Shown here piece after piece: positions 1 through 6,801 of a DNA stretch of 7,860 nucleotides. Position numbers and translations under genes: made by a program. Each line of letters begins with the position of its first letter. Positions within the stretch are counted from its first letter, which is position 1. The notes under the pieces were generated by a model. It made no database searches and was not told the DNA's origin. It saw nothing but the letters and a program-made list of their open reading frames with translations. Source of the stretch: a bacterium (lineage in GTDB: Bacteria; Verrucomicrobiota; Verrucomicrobiia; Chthoniobacterales; Terrimicrobiaceae); contig RFZT01000105.1 of assembly GCA_009920585.1 (NCBI GenBank), forward strand, positions 1-7,860, read 5' to 3'.

Positions 1-579
1 GATTTCGGTAAAAACATCATCCCTGCCGCAATCCAAAACCGGAAGGTGATGGCGCACATATTTGAAGGCTATTGGGAAGACATCGGAACCATCCGATCGT
101 TCTTCGACGCCAACCTTGAAATGGCCGACAACAATCCGAAATTCAATTTCTACGTTCCAGGATCTCCGGTTTACTCCCAACCCCTCTGCCTGCCAGCCAG
201 CGTGATTGACGGGGCGAAATTGAACCGTGCCATGATCTCCGACGGATGTATTTTGGGCCATGTGACCTTGGATCGATGCGTCATTGGCATCCGCAGCATT
301 GTGCGCACAGGCTCGACGCTTAAGAACACGGTCATGATGGGCGCGGACCTTTATGAGTCGCTTGATGACGTCCGCGCGGAAGGCGTGCCGCCGATCGGCG
401 TTGGCATCAATTGCTCCATCGAGGGAGCGATCATCGATAAGAACGCCCGCATTGGCAACAGTGTGGTGATCACGCCCAAACCCGAGGCCGAAAACTTTGA
501 TGGCGACGGATACTACATTCGGGACGGCATCGTTGTCGTACCGAAAAACAGTGTCATTCCAGACGGAACTCGAATATAG
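1..579 (+). CDS. glgC: Glucose-1-phosphate adenylyltransferase (ADP-glucose pyrophosphorylase), C-terminal part
   Basis: GlgC makes ADP-glucose from glucose-1-phosphate and ATP, the committed step of bacterial glycogen synthesis, in the cytoplasm. The reading frame is open from the first base, so the gene is cut by the window edge and only the last 192 residues are present, against about 420 for the whole enzyme. The visible part opens with DFGKNIIPAAI and then GYWEDIGTIRSFFDANL (residues 23-39), a hallmark of GlgC at the end of the catalytic domain. Residues from about 63 to the end have the spaced hydrophobic and glycine pattern of the left-handed beta-helix that forms the regulatory and oligomerisation domain, closing with YYIRDGIVVVPKNSVIPDGT. 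The nucleotide-binding N-terminus lies outside the window. An ATG at 46 is internal and not the start. The next gene begins 8 bases downstream, so the two are probably cotranscribed. Confidence 0.95.
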   Translation, partial: DFGKNIIPAAIQNRKVMAHIFEGYWEDIGTIRSFFDANLEMADNNPKFNFYVPGSPVYSQPLCLPASVIDGAKLNRAMISDGCILGHVTLDRCVIGIRSIVRTGSTLKNTVMMGADLYESLDDVRAEGVPPIGVGINCSIEGAIIDKNARIGNSVVITPKPEAENFDGDGYYIRDGIVVVPKNSVIPDGTRI

Positions 580-587
580 CGCAAGGC

Positions 588-1226
588 ATGAGATTTTTCC
601 TGCGTTTGCTCCTTCTGCTGGCTCCCTTGTTTCTAGGTGGATGCTTTTTTGAGAAGCCGCTCACCTCGGGGCCATCGGAATCGTTGAACACATGGTTCGT
701 TGGCGAGTGGCAGAGAACGGAAAAAACCGGCGGCACTTCGCGCGCCCTCGTTACCCCCTCTGGCAACGATATGTATCGAGTTCAAGTCACCCTTTCGGAA
801 AAGGGTGTGAAAACGGAGTATGATTTCGAGGCGTGGACATCCAAGGTGGGAGATTCGACATTCCTAACCCTGCATAGCCTCCGCGCTTCCTCGAAAGTGC
901 CTCTGGGAGCCTTTGTTTTTTTGCATCCGGAAATGCGGGACCAGAATCAAATCCGCCTTCGCCCGATCCACCTCGCCTCGCCCAAATCGGCAACGTCGAA
1001 AGAACTGCGCGCCGAAATCCGCGCCCGCCTGAAAGATGGCTCGCTCTTTGCCGAAGAGGAGGCCTGTGACTGGCAGCGCACGGCGGAGGTGTATTGGAAG
1101 AAGGACGGAGAGACGGGTGTATTCAAGCCGCTCCGCTACGAGAAGCGCTGGCAGACAGAGGATTTGAGAGGCACCTACAGAACGCAGCAACCGAAGCATT
1201 CTAAGTCTGTCGGGCTACCCCATTGA
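588..1226 (+). CDS. Predicted lipoprotein of unknown function
   Basis: The 212-residue product starts with a short positive n-region and a leucine-rich core (residues 5-16), followed by the lipobox LGGC with the lipidated cysteine at position 19. The residues after the cysteine are Phe-Phe, with no Asp at +2, which under the E. coli rule would favour the outer membrane. I do not recognise the family. The mature part contains NTWFVGEWQRTE near residues 34-45 and alternating polar and hydrophobic stretches that look like a small beta-rich, possibly lipocalin-like, domain; that is only an impression. The ATG lies 8 bases after the glgC stop, and AAGG sits almost against it, so the ribosome site is poor and coupling to glgC translation is likely. 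The stop codon overlaps the TTG start of the metallophosphoesterase gene. Linkage to glycogen metabolism is by position only. Confidence 0.8.
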   Translation: MRFFLRLLLLLAPLFLGGCFFEKPLTSGPSESLNTWFVGEWQRTEKTGGTSRALVTPSGNDMYRVQVTLSEKGVKTEYDFEAWTSKVGDSTFLTLHSLRASSKVPLGAFVFLHPEMRDQNQIRLRPIHLASPKSATSKELRAEIRARLKDGSLFAEEEACDWQRTAEVYWKKDGETGVFKPLRYEKRWQTEDLRGTYRTQQPKHSKSVGLPH

Positions 1227-2182
1227 GCCTTCCACCGGACACCACCGACTCCGATTTGAAGGCGCCAAGGCACCGACTCGGTGATCGCCTCTTCGCCAAG
1301 AGGCTCAAGCGCCAGACGGATAAAACCACCCGCTTCCTGCATCAGGGTAAGGGGGTCTTTCGGTTGGAGCGCCTCATTCCCTTTGACAGCTTGTTGACGT
1401 GGTTTTTTAATTTCTGCGGGATTCGCCAGATCATGAGGCGCGGATTTTTGGACGTGCGGGTGGTGCACCAGGAGTGGGTTTTGCCCGAATTGCCGGAAGC
1501 CTTTGAGGGATTCCGGTTGCTTCAACTTACTGATCTCCATTGCGATCTCGATACATCGCTCACCGCCGTGGTGGTCGACTTGATCCGCGCTTCCCCGCAC
1601 GATGCCGCGGTGATCACGGGGGACTTTCGCAATGGTATGGGCGGCGACCATGACGCATGCCTCCGCGAAACCCGCCACATCGTTGAAACTCTCGCTCCTG
1701 AGCGCTGGGGCATTCTCGGCAATCACGATTTCTTGGAGATGGTGCCGGAGCTAGAGTCGATGGGCCTGCCGATCCTACTCAACGAAGTGACCGAGATCCG
1801 GCGAAGCGGCGAATCGCTCTGGCTTGGCGGCATCGACGATCCGCATTTTTATCAAACCCATGACCTTGCCGAGGTGCGCGCACTCATCCCGAGCGGGGCC
1901 TGCTCGATCCTGCTTTCACACAGCCCCGAGACTTACAGGGAAGCCGCCGGCCTAGGGTTTCACCTTCAACTCAGCGGCCACACGCATGGAGGTCAGATCT
2001 GCCTTCCGGGTGGCCGCCCAGTGGTCGTGCCCTGTCGCGTGCCAAAACGATTCGTAGCCGGGCGGTGGAGCCATGGAGAAATGCAGGGCTACACTTCGCC
2101 AGGTACTGGCGGATGCGGGGTCGCAGCGCGATGGAATTGTCCGCCGGAGATCACCATCCACACGCTACGGAGCGGGAAGTGA
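1223..2182 (+). CDS. Calcineurin-like metallophosphoesterase (YkuE/YaeI-type)
   Basis: This 319-residue protein carries the full metallophosphoesterase motif set: TDLHCD (Asp104, His106), GDFRNG (Asp134), GNHD (Asn167-His168-Asp169), LLSHSPE (His233) and GHTHGGQ (His253, His255), which together bind two metal ions. The closing NCPPEITIHTL resembles the C-terminus of the YkuE/YaeI subgroup, some members of which cleave lipid-linked phosphoesters such as UDP-diacylglucosamine. The real substrate here cannot be read from sequence. About 95 residues precede the first motif, with a mildly hydrophobic stretch (about 52-68) that may attach the protein to the membrane. The assigned TTG start overlaps the preceding stop codon by 3 bases and has no clear ribosome site; an in-frame TTG at 1256 or ATG at 1433 are alternatives, though the latter would remove a stretch that looks conserved. 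It ends 3 bases short of the stop of the convergent gene. Confidence 0.9.
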   Translation: MSLPPDTTDSDLKAPRHRLGDRLFAKRLKRQTDKTTRFLHQGKGVFRLERLIPFDSLLTWFFNFCGIRQIMRRGFLDVRVVHQEWVLPELPEAFEGFRLLQLTDLHCDLDTSLTAVVVDLIRASPHDAAVITGDFRNGMGGDHDACLRETRHIVETLAPERWGILGNHDFLEMVPELESMGLPILLNEVTEIRRSGESLWLGGIDDPHFYQTHDLAEVRALIPSGACSILLSHSPETYREAAGLGFHLQLSGHTHGGQICLPGGRPVVVPCRVPKRFVAGRWSHGEMQGYTSPGTGGCGVAARWNCPPEITIHTLRSGK

Positions 2183-2185
2183 TTC

Positions 2186-2743
2186 CTATTGCCCGAGCAG
2201 GGCGGATTTGAGCGAGGGCATCACGGGGGTCGATCCGAACCAGAGGCTCAGAAAAGCACGCTGGAAATTGCGTCCACTTATCGTTCCTTTGAACTTACCG
2301 GAATCATAGACAAGCGTGTCGGTGCCGACCAACTGGACCGACTCGACGCCGCCGGACTGGAGTGGGCCGAAGAGGGCGATAAAGGCGTCCCTGTCTTTTT
2401 CAAAACCGGCATAAGTGAAAGTGTTGCTATCTGCGAACTGGGCCGTCCATGCGCTCGTGACCTGGCCCTGCCCCACGGATTTCAAGAAGGTGAAGGTAAA
2501 CCCCAATGGCCCAGCAGAGGCCAGTACGTCCGCCTCGGAGCGAAGTGGCGCGGTGGCGTAGAATCCCGCGACATAAGCTTTAATCGGAATGATGAGCAGG
2601 ACGACGGTGCGCAATCCGGCTCCATTGAGTTGAAGGGCCTGCCCGCCCACTTGAATTTGAGGGGGAACGTTTACACCCTCGATCTCAACAGCGGAGGCGA
2701 CGTGAAGTGTGGCGAGAAAGAGAAGGGCAAAAACGAAACGCAT
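2186..2743 (-). CDS. Secreted chalcone-isomerase-like protein
   Basis: The 185-residue product begins with a signal peptide (MRFVFALLFLATLHVASA, probable cleavage after ASA at residue 18) and should be periplasmic. The mature part matches the bacterial chalcone-isomerase-like family as I know it: a GQALQLNGAGLR segment (35-45), an IKAYVAGFYA strand (54-63), FTFLKSVGQGQV (84-95) and a C-terminal FLSLWFGSTPVMPSLKSALLG (164-184). Family members share the fold of plant chalcone isomerase but usually have no shown isomerase activity; some are thought to bind fatty acids, so a catalytic role should not be assumed. The frame is open far upstream (to 3151), but that stretch overlaps the transglutaminase gene on the other strand and lacks family similarity, so the signal-peptide ATG is chosen. 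No strong ribosome site is seen; GGCGGA lies directly against the ATG. The gene is divergent from the transglutaminase gene and convergent with the phosphoesterase gene. Confidence 0.85.
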   Translation of the reverse strand: MRFVFALLFLATLHVASAVEIEGVNVPPQIQVGGQALQLNGAGLRTVVLLIIPIKAYVAGFYATAPLRSEADVLASAGPLGFTFTFLKSVGQGQVTSAWTAQFADSNTFTYAGFEKDRDAFIALFGPLQSGGVESVQLVGTDTLVYDSGKFKGTISGRNFQRAFLSLWFGSTPVMPSLKSALLGQ

Positions 2744-2789
2744 TCCGCCAACATAAGAACAATTTGCGATTTGGAAAGCGCTACCAGCA

Positions 2790-2806
2790 TTTCGTGTGCT
2801 TTCGTG
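2790..2806. repeat. Direct repeat TTTCGTG in the divergent intergenic region
   Basis: TTTCGTG occurs at 2790-2796 and again at 2800-2806, a period of 10 bases, about one helical turn. It lies between the two divergent starts (2743 and 2843). It could be an operator for a DNA-binding protein acting on both genes, or the eroded remnant of a dispersed repeat. No convincing -35/-10 pair was recognised beside it. Confidence 0.35.
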
Positions 2807-2809
2807 CGT

Positions 2810-2827
2810 GAGTTCCTCGAAGAACTC
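2810..2827 (+). promoter_or_regulatory. Perfect 6-bp inverted repeat in the leader of the transglutaminase gene
   Basis: GAGTTC (2810-2815) and GAACTC (2822-2827) form a perfect 6-bp inverted repeat around a 6-base loop. It sits just upstream of the start hairpin of the transglutaminase gene and shares one base with it. It may be an operator dyad or part of a leader RNA structure. There is no T-run after it, so it is not a terminator. Confidence 0.35.
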
Positions 2828-2845
2828 ACTCAAGGTGTGTGAGTG
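2827..2845 (+). promoter_or_regulatory. Hairpin enclosing the ribosome binding site and GTG start
   Basis: CACTCA (2827-2832) pairs with TGAGTG (2840-2845), leaving a 7-base loop. The ribosome site AAGG (2832-2835) lies mostly in the loop, and the GTG start (2843-2845) is wholly in the 3' arm. If it forms in mRNA it would hinder initiation, a simple way of thermal or translational control. The stem is short (6 bp, three of them G-C), so a real regulatory effect is unproven. Confidence 0.35.
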
Positions 2846-3718
2846 GGCAACCCCATTCGTCTTTTTATTCAATCCCAACTCACCTACGAGGTCTTCGGTG
2901 AGTCCACGTTTCTGTTGAATATCGCGGCAGCGGCGGGTGGGGCACAGCGGATCTGTCGCGAGCAGATAGCAAATAGCCAGAATGCGACATTCGACGAAGT
3001 GCGCGACCATGGGTCTCCCACGCGCTTTCACCGATTCGCCGCCAAGGCGGGAGAGGTTGTCGTTCGCTATGAGGCGGAGGTGGAACTCGAGCCCGTTTTT
3101 TGCAAATCTGAGATGGTCTGGGAATCCACGCTGGCCGATTTGCCAGCACATGTGATCCCTTTTCTCTATCCGAGTCGGTATTGTGAATCAGACAAGCTCG
3201 TGCGCATGGCGAGAGTCACCTTCGGTCACCTGGCGGCCGGACACGACCGCGTCTGCGGTATTTGCAATTGGATTTACAACAACGTCGAATATCTCGTGGG
3301 GAGCACGGATTCGACGACGAGCGCGTTCGATACCGCCACCCAGCGGGCGGGGGTCTGTCGCGATTTTGCTCACCTTGCCATCGCTTTTTGCCGGGCCTTG
3401 GGCATTCCGGCACGGTTTTGCAGTTCCTATTCTTGGGGCCTACGGCCTGCTGATTTTCACGCCCACTTCGAGGCGTGGTTGGGGGGGCGTTGGCTCGTTT
3501 ATGATGCAACAAGGTTGTCGCCCGAACCCGGATTTGTGCGTATCGGCATGGGTCGGGATGCTGCGGATACAGCCGTAGCGACGGTGACAGGGCCGGCTAC
3601 ATTCCGATCACTGAACATCGAGGTGCGACTTCTTTCCCCAGAGGCGGACTTTCCCGGCTATGCCGCAGACCCGCTCTGCCAAAGTGACGGCAAGGCAACT
3701 TTAGGAACGCTGGCCTAG
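2843..3718 (+). CDS. Transglutaminase-like cysteine peptidase family protein
   Basis: The 291-residue protein has the layout of bacterial transglutaminase-like proteins: an N-terminal beta-rich domain (about 8-110) of the kind often found before the catalytic core, then the core with a Cys-His-Asp triad. Cys172 lies in RAGVCRDFAHL, His206 in ADFHAHFEAWL, and Asp221 in GRWLVYDATR. Such enzymes are more often thiol proteases or amidases than protein crosslinkers, and the substrate is unknown. There is no signal peptide, which suggests a cytoplasmic location. A CxxC pair (Cys138, Cys141) lies before the core and the protein is fairly cysteine-rich. GTG at 2843 is chosen because AAGG lies 7 bases upstream and the N-terminal domain starts directly. 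Relatives are often beside ATP-grasp and alpha-E genes; none is seen here. The gene is divergent from the chalcone-isomerase-like gene and ends 23 bases from the convergent exporter operon. Confidence 0.9.
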   Translation: MGNPIRLFIQSQLTYEVFGESTFLLNIAAAAGGAQRICREQIANSQNATFDEVRDHGSPTRFHRFAAKAGEVVVRYEAEVELEPVFCKSEMVWESTLADLPAHVIPFLYPSRYCESDKLVRMARVTFGHLAAGHDRVCGICNWIYNNVEYLVGSTDSTTSAFDTATQRAGVCRDFAHLAIAFCRALGIPARFCSSYSWGLRPADFHAHFEAWLGGRWLVYDATRLSPEPGFVRIGMGRDAADTAVATVTGPATFRSLNIEVRLLSPEADFPGYAADPLCQSDGKATLGTLA

Positions 3719-3725
3719 GAAGGCC
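3712..3725. terminator. Weak hairpin at the convergent gene ends
   Basis: GGCCT (3712-3716) and AGGCC (3721-3725) form a 5-bp stem with a 4-base loop spanning the transglutaminase stop codon, in the 23-base gap before the adaptor gene end. A pyrimidine-rich CTTCTTTT follows, but about 9 bases beyond the stem, so this is a poor intrinsic terminator. It is the only hairpin I see where two convergent transcripts must end. Confidence 0.2.
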
Positions 3726-3741
3726 GACGCGCGACTTCTTT

Positions 3742-4662
3742 TCAGCCGTCGATGAAGACGTCCATTTGCTGACCGACGTAAACCGGAAAATCCGGATTTT
3801 TGAACCGGAAAATCACTTGCAGTACACGGGTATCGACGCGTTCTGTGCTTTCGCCGGATAGGGATTTTTTCGGGAGGATGTAGGGATCGATGCGCACGAA
3901 CTCGAGTGGGATGGCTTTTTCGCGCGACCCTTTCAGGAAAGCCACCGCCGTACATCCCGCCCGCACGCGGGGAGCATCGGATTCATCGACATCCACGCGC
4001 AGTTGGAGTTGAGAAATGTCTCCAAGCAAAATGGATGTCTCGGCTGCATTCACCATCGTGTATTCACCAGAGCGGATATTCACCTGTAGGACGGTGCCGT
4101 CGCGCGGAGAACGGATCGTGAGGAGATCGAGTTGCACTTGGGCATCAGCGAGGCGGGCTTTGGCGAGAGAGAGGTCGGCTTGTGTGCGCTCGAGTTGGCG
4201 TTGGGAGGCCTGCCAAGCAAAAAGGTTTCGCTTTGTCTCGTCTTCACTCGAAACATTTTTTTCGCGAAGTTTTGTGCTGCGATCGAGTTGGTCCTTGCGG
4301 TCGGCGACCAAGGTTTCCGCCTCAGCGACCTGAGCTTGGATGACGCCGACTTGAGCGGTTTGCACATGGATCGCAGACAGAGCGTTGCGGTTGTCCATCG
4401 TGTAGAGGATGTCGCCCTTCGCTACCTTGTCGCCCACGCGCACATTTACCTCGCCGATGAGCCCCGATGTGGCTGGAGCGATGCGGACATTTTCATTTGT
4501 GCTCTCGACGAGTCCGCGTCCGCCAATGGAATTTGCGTAAGGGGACTGGGGTGGCGGAACGATGGGGGTGGAATCTGGGCCGCTTTTACGCAAGCGGAGA
4601 ACAAGCAGAGTCACGGCGATAACACCGGCGACGGCGATGTAAAAAGAGAGGCGTTTAGGCAT
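3742..4662 (-). CDS. HlyD/DevB-type periplasmic adaptor of an ABC exporter
   Basis: This 306-residue membrane-fusion protein would link the inner-membrane ABC transporter encoded upstream to an outer-membrane channel. It has one N-terminal membrane anchor (about 5-23), a proline-rich linker, and a first half-lipoyl segment GLVESTNENVRIAPATSG leading to VRVGDKVAKGDILYTMD (50-90). A heptad-rich helical hairpin follows (about 95-178, many Gln, Glu, Ala and Leu), then the second half-lipoyl segment IRSPRDGTVLQVNIRSGEY (183-201) and a beta-barrel domain to the end. The GLVEST...EN pattern is typical of the DevB branch. The ATG at 4662 is preferred because the membrane anchor follows directly; the frame is open further upstream inside the ATPase gene. 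It overlaps the ATPase stop by 8 bases with no clear ribosome site, which suggests translational coupling. The substrate cannot be told from sequence. Confidence 0.9.
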   Translation of the reverse strand: MPKRLSFYIAVAGVIAVTLLVLRLRKSGPDSTPIVPPPQSPYANSIGGRGLVESTNENVRIAPATSGLIGEVNVRVGDKVAKGDILYTMDNRNALSAIHVQTAQVGVIQAQVAEAETLVADRKDQLDRSTKLREKNVSSEDETKRNLFAWQASQRQLERTQADLSLAKARLADAQVQLDLLTIRSPRDGTVLQVNIRSGEYTMVNAAETSILLGDISQLQLRVDVDESDAPRVRAGCTAVAFLKGSREKAIPLEFVRIDPYILPKKSLSGESTERVDTRVLQVIFRFKNPDFPVYVGQQMDVFIDG

Positions 4663-5374
4663 GGGAAAGTTGGGATGGATCGTCGAACTGGCCGACCACG
4701 CGTCCATCGTCCATCTGAACGATGCGGTCGGCAAACTCATAAATTCGGCTGTCGTGAGTGACAATAATCACGCAGCGGTCGGGCCGGACGGCGCTTTCTT
4801 GCAGGAGCTCCAATGTTTTGTGTCCCGAAGCGGAATCGAGTGCGGCCGTCGGCTCATCACAAATGATCAGGCGGGGATCGTGAACCAACGCACGAGAAAT
4901 GGCGACGCGTTGTTGCTGACCTCCGGAGAGTTGGCTGGGATAGGATTTGTATTTGTCAGCCAAGCCGACTTTTTCCAGCACTTCACAAGCGTGCTTCTCG
5001 GCCTGCGCGGTGGAGACGCCTTTCAAGATGAGGGGTACTGAAACATTTTCCACGGCCGTGAGTGTGGGGATGAGATTAAACTGCTGGAAAATAAACCCGA
5101 TATTCTCGCGGCGGAAGCGGGTGATGTCGCAGTTCCGCATTGCGCGCAATTCCTGACCAAAAACAGCGACATCGCCTTCCTCGAATTTCAACGTGCCGCA
5201 GATCACGCTCAGGAGCGTGGTTTTTCCGCAACCGGATGGCCCGACGATCATAAGAAGTTCACCGAAGCGCGCCTCGAGGCTCGCCCCTTTGAGGGCGAAC
5301 GTGCGCGAATCTCCATTAGCGAAACTCTTCACCACGTTGTCCACCTTCACCGCGATCAGGGACGGATCGCTCAT
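4655..5374 (-). CDS. ABC exporter ATPase (MacB/LolD/DevA-type)
   Basis: The 239-residue ATP-binding subunit drives the export unit from the cytoplasmic face. All motifs are intact: Walker A GPSGCGKTT (45-53), Q-loop FQQFN (96-100), signature LSGGQQQR (149-156), Walker B LIICDEP (169-175) with catalytic Glu174, D-loop ALD (178-180) and switch His207. The segment FIFQQFNLIPTLTAVENV is typical of the MacB/LolD/FtsE class that works with FtsX-fold permeases. The ATG at 5374 forms an ATGA overlap with the permease stop, a standard sign of translational coupling; a longer open frame to 5533 only shadows the permease gene. The gene lies between the permease and adaptor genes, matching DevA of DevBCA systems in role though not in gene order. 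Confidence 0.95.
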   Translation of the reverse strand: MSDPSLIAVKVDNVVKSFANGDSRTFALKGASLEARFGELLMIVGPSGCGKTTLLSVICGTLKFEEGDVAVFGQELRAMRNCDITRFRRENIGFIFQQFNLIPTLTAVENVSVPLILKGVSTAQAEKHACEVLEKVGLADKYKSYPSQLSGGQQQRVAISRALVHDPRLIICDEPTAALDSASGHKTLELLQESAVRPDRCVIIVTHDSRIYEFADRIVQMDDGRVVGQFDDPSQLSHA

Positions 5375-6504
5375 CGGAAGACCACCGCTGGCTCGAGTCG
5401 CATCACCTTGGTGAGCCCGATCAAAGCCGAAAAGGCGCAGATAAAAACAATCACTCCCGCAACAAAGACCGGCACCTGCCATGGCATGAAGAAGGGAGGT
5501 TGTTCCTTCGCGAGTACCGTATTGCCAAACCAACTCGCGAGGCCCACACCGATGCCGTAACCGATGAAACCGACAGAAAAAGCCTGCAGGAGCACCATGC
5601 CGGCCAGCGTGGAGTTCGGTGCCCCCATGGCTTTGAAGGCCGCAAGAAACCGCAAGTTATCGTGAACAAATAGGTAAAATGTCTGGCCTGCAATCGCTAT
5701 ACCCACGATCACACCAAGGATCACCACCGTGCCGAAGGAGATGGGGATGCCCGTATTTCTAATATACCAGCGGATCGTATCCCAAAAGAACTGGTCCTTG
5801 GCTATGGCCCGCAGGCCGTTGAGGGAGCTGATCCGCTTGGCCAGCTCTTCATTCGAGACCCCGGGTATTGGCGCCGTGAGGACATAGCCGAGCATTTTGC
5901 GAGAGGGTTTCGCGTATTCCATCGCCCGATCAAAGGTCGTATAAACATATGGCTGGCCGAGGAAGCTACGGCTCACATGACATATCCCTACCACGCGCGC
6001 TTCTTTGTCATTGATTTCAAAAGTCGTCCCAAGCTCGATCGAGATCCCCTTACGGCGAAATTTTTCTACGGCGACTTGATCGACCACAACGGCATTGGGC
6101 AGGCGAAGATCTTCGATGCGGCCGGCCCGCATGTCCATCGGCCGCCCCGTCAGAGTGCCGGTATCGAGGCCGACGAGTTGGATATTTTGAAAGGATCCGT
6201 CTGTGAGACGCGCTTGCTCAATCCCGATGTAGAGTGGGACCGCCCATGCCACGCCGGGGATTCCCCTCACGCGATCGACCTCGATCTGGCGCATCGGAAT
6301 AATCTCGTTCGCCTGCTCGACCTTAGCATCCACAACCCATACAGGGGCCCCGATATTACGCACGGTTGCCGTCGTCCAATTCATCAGCCCACAAAAAACC
6401 GACGACTGCTGGCACATCAGCAGCGAGCAAAAGGCCAGCCCGCAGACCAGCATCGCGTATTTAGCGCGATCACGGAAAAGCATTTTAAGAGCGATACGAA
6501 ACAT
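5371..6504 (-). CDS. DevC-like FtsX-family ABC exporter permease
   Basis: The 377-residue inner-membrane subunit has the four-helix FtsX/MacB topology: TM1 (about 16-36), a large periplasmic domain (about 40-250), TM2 (about 254-277), TM3 (about 303-327) and TM4 (about 344-364). Strong DevC-like signs are the start MFRIALKMLFRDRAKY, RVRGIPGVAWAVPLYIG (78-94), NTGIPISFGTVVILG (250-264), AIAGQTFYLF (270-279) and the LAAFKAMGA segment (287-295), which probably contacts the ATPase. In cyanobacteria DevBCA exports glycolipids; other family members export different compounds, so the substrate here is open. The ATG at 6504 is chosen because family proteins begin at MFRIAL; a GTG at 6525 would add seven residues. 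It is the first gene of the leftward operon. No promoter could be recognised upstream. Confidence 0.9.
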   Translation of the reverse strand: MFRIALKMLFRDRAKYAMLVCGLAFCSLLMCQQSSVFCGLMNWTTATVRNIGAPVWVVDAKVEQANEIIPMRQIEVDRVRGIPGVAWAVPLYIGIEQARLTDGSFQNIQLVGLDTGTLTGRPMDMRAGRIEDLRLPNAVVVDQVAVEKFRRKGISIELGTTFEINDKEARVVGICHVSRSFLGQPYVYTTFDRAMEYAKPSRKMLGYVLTAPIPGVSNEELAKRISSLNGLRAIAKDQFFWDTIRWYIRNTGIPISFGTVVILGVIVGIAIAGQTFYLFVHDNLRFLAAFKAMGAPNSTLAGMVLLQAFSVGFIGYGIGVGLASWFGNTVLAKEQPPFFMPWQVPVFVAGVIVFICAFSALIGLTKVMRLEPAVVFR

Positions 6505-6702
6505 TCTTGATTCTTCAATTACCACGGGCGCCCCCCACGGTCACACCCAAAACTACTTCACAACCGGCAACCTGACGATCGGTCCCGGTGTCTTCGGCGA
6601 ATATTTGATTGTTGTTGGTAGGCTGCCGACGAGACAGAAACTTTTGACGGCGACTCATACCATTGTGTCTTTGAAATTAGACTTTGAACCGCAAAAAGAG
6701 GG

Positions 6703-6801
6703 CATGTCCGTCTCGGCCGTGTGGAGAAAGGGCCGCTTGCTCTCCCCCATTCCGATTGGCACCAAAGAGCACGCCAAAACACACAGGCGGGACGCGCTGT
6801 G
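6703..6801. repeat. REPIN-like pair of opposed short hairpins
   Basis: Two hairpins share an 8-3-8 design. At 6703-6721, CATGtCCG and CGGcCGTG flank loop TCT, with one mismatch and one G-T pair. At 6782-6801, CACAGGCG and CGC-G-CTGTG flank loop GGA, with one extra G. Read on the minus strand the first becomes CACGGCCG-AGA-CGGACATG, so the two are related copies in opposite orientation about 60 bases apart, the layout of a REPIN. A third inverted repeat, GGAGA (6723-6727) with TCTCC (6741-6745), lies between. From memory, palindromes of the CACAGGCG-GGA-CGCCTGTG kind are dispersed in many Verrucomicrobia and Planctomycetes, where they yield spurious peptides such as RRDA; the frame here reads HRRDALCSS. 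Confidence 0.5.

Noticed and set aside
1175..1726. 183-codon open frame on the minus strand
   Set aside because: It is antisense to the metallophosphoesterase, whose metal-binding motifs are intact; the product looks like reversed coding sequence.
2191..2203. GCCC/GGGC hairpin at the phosphoesterase and chalcone-isomerase-like gene ends as a terminator
   Set aside because: The stem is only 4 bp and no T-run follows in either direction.
2189..2842. 217-codon open frame on the plus strand
   Set aside because: It is antisense to the chalcone-isomerase-like gene, which has a signal peptide and family motifs; the antisense product shows no recognisable domain.
2744..3151. Upstream extension of the chalcone-isomerase-like reading frame on the minus strand
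   Set aside because: It overlaps the transglutaminase gene, has no family similarity, and a clear signal peptide begins at 2743.
4132..4761. 209-codon open frame on the plus strand
   Set aside because: It lies opposite the adaptor and ATPase genes and shows no domain; it is a composition effect.
5977..6510. 177-codon open frame on the plus strand
   Set aside because: It is antisense to the well-supported permease gene and has low-complexity, histidine- and arginine-rich content.
6526..6533. Palindrome GGGCGCCC beside repeated CCACGG in front of the permease
   Set aside because: It is short and GC-rich and may be chance in this composition; no promoter could be placed next to it.
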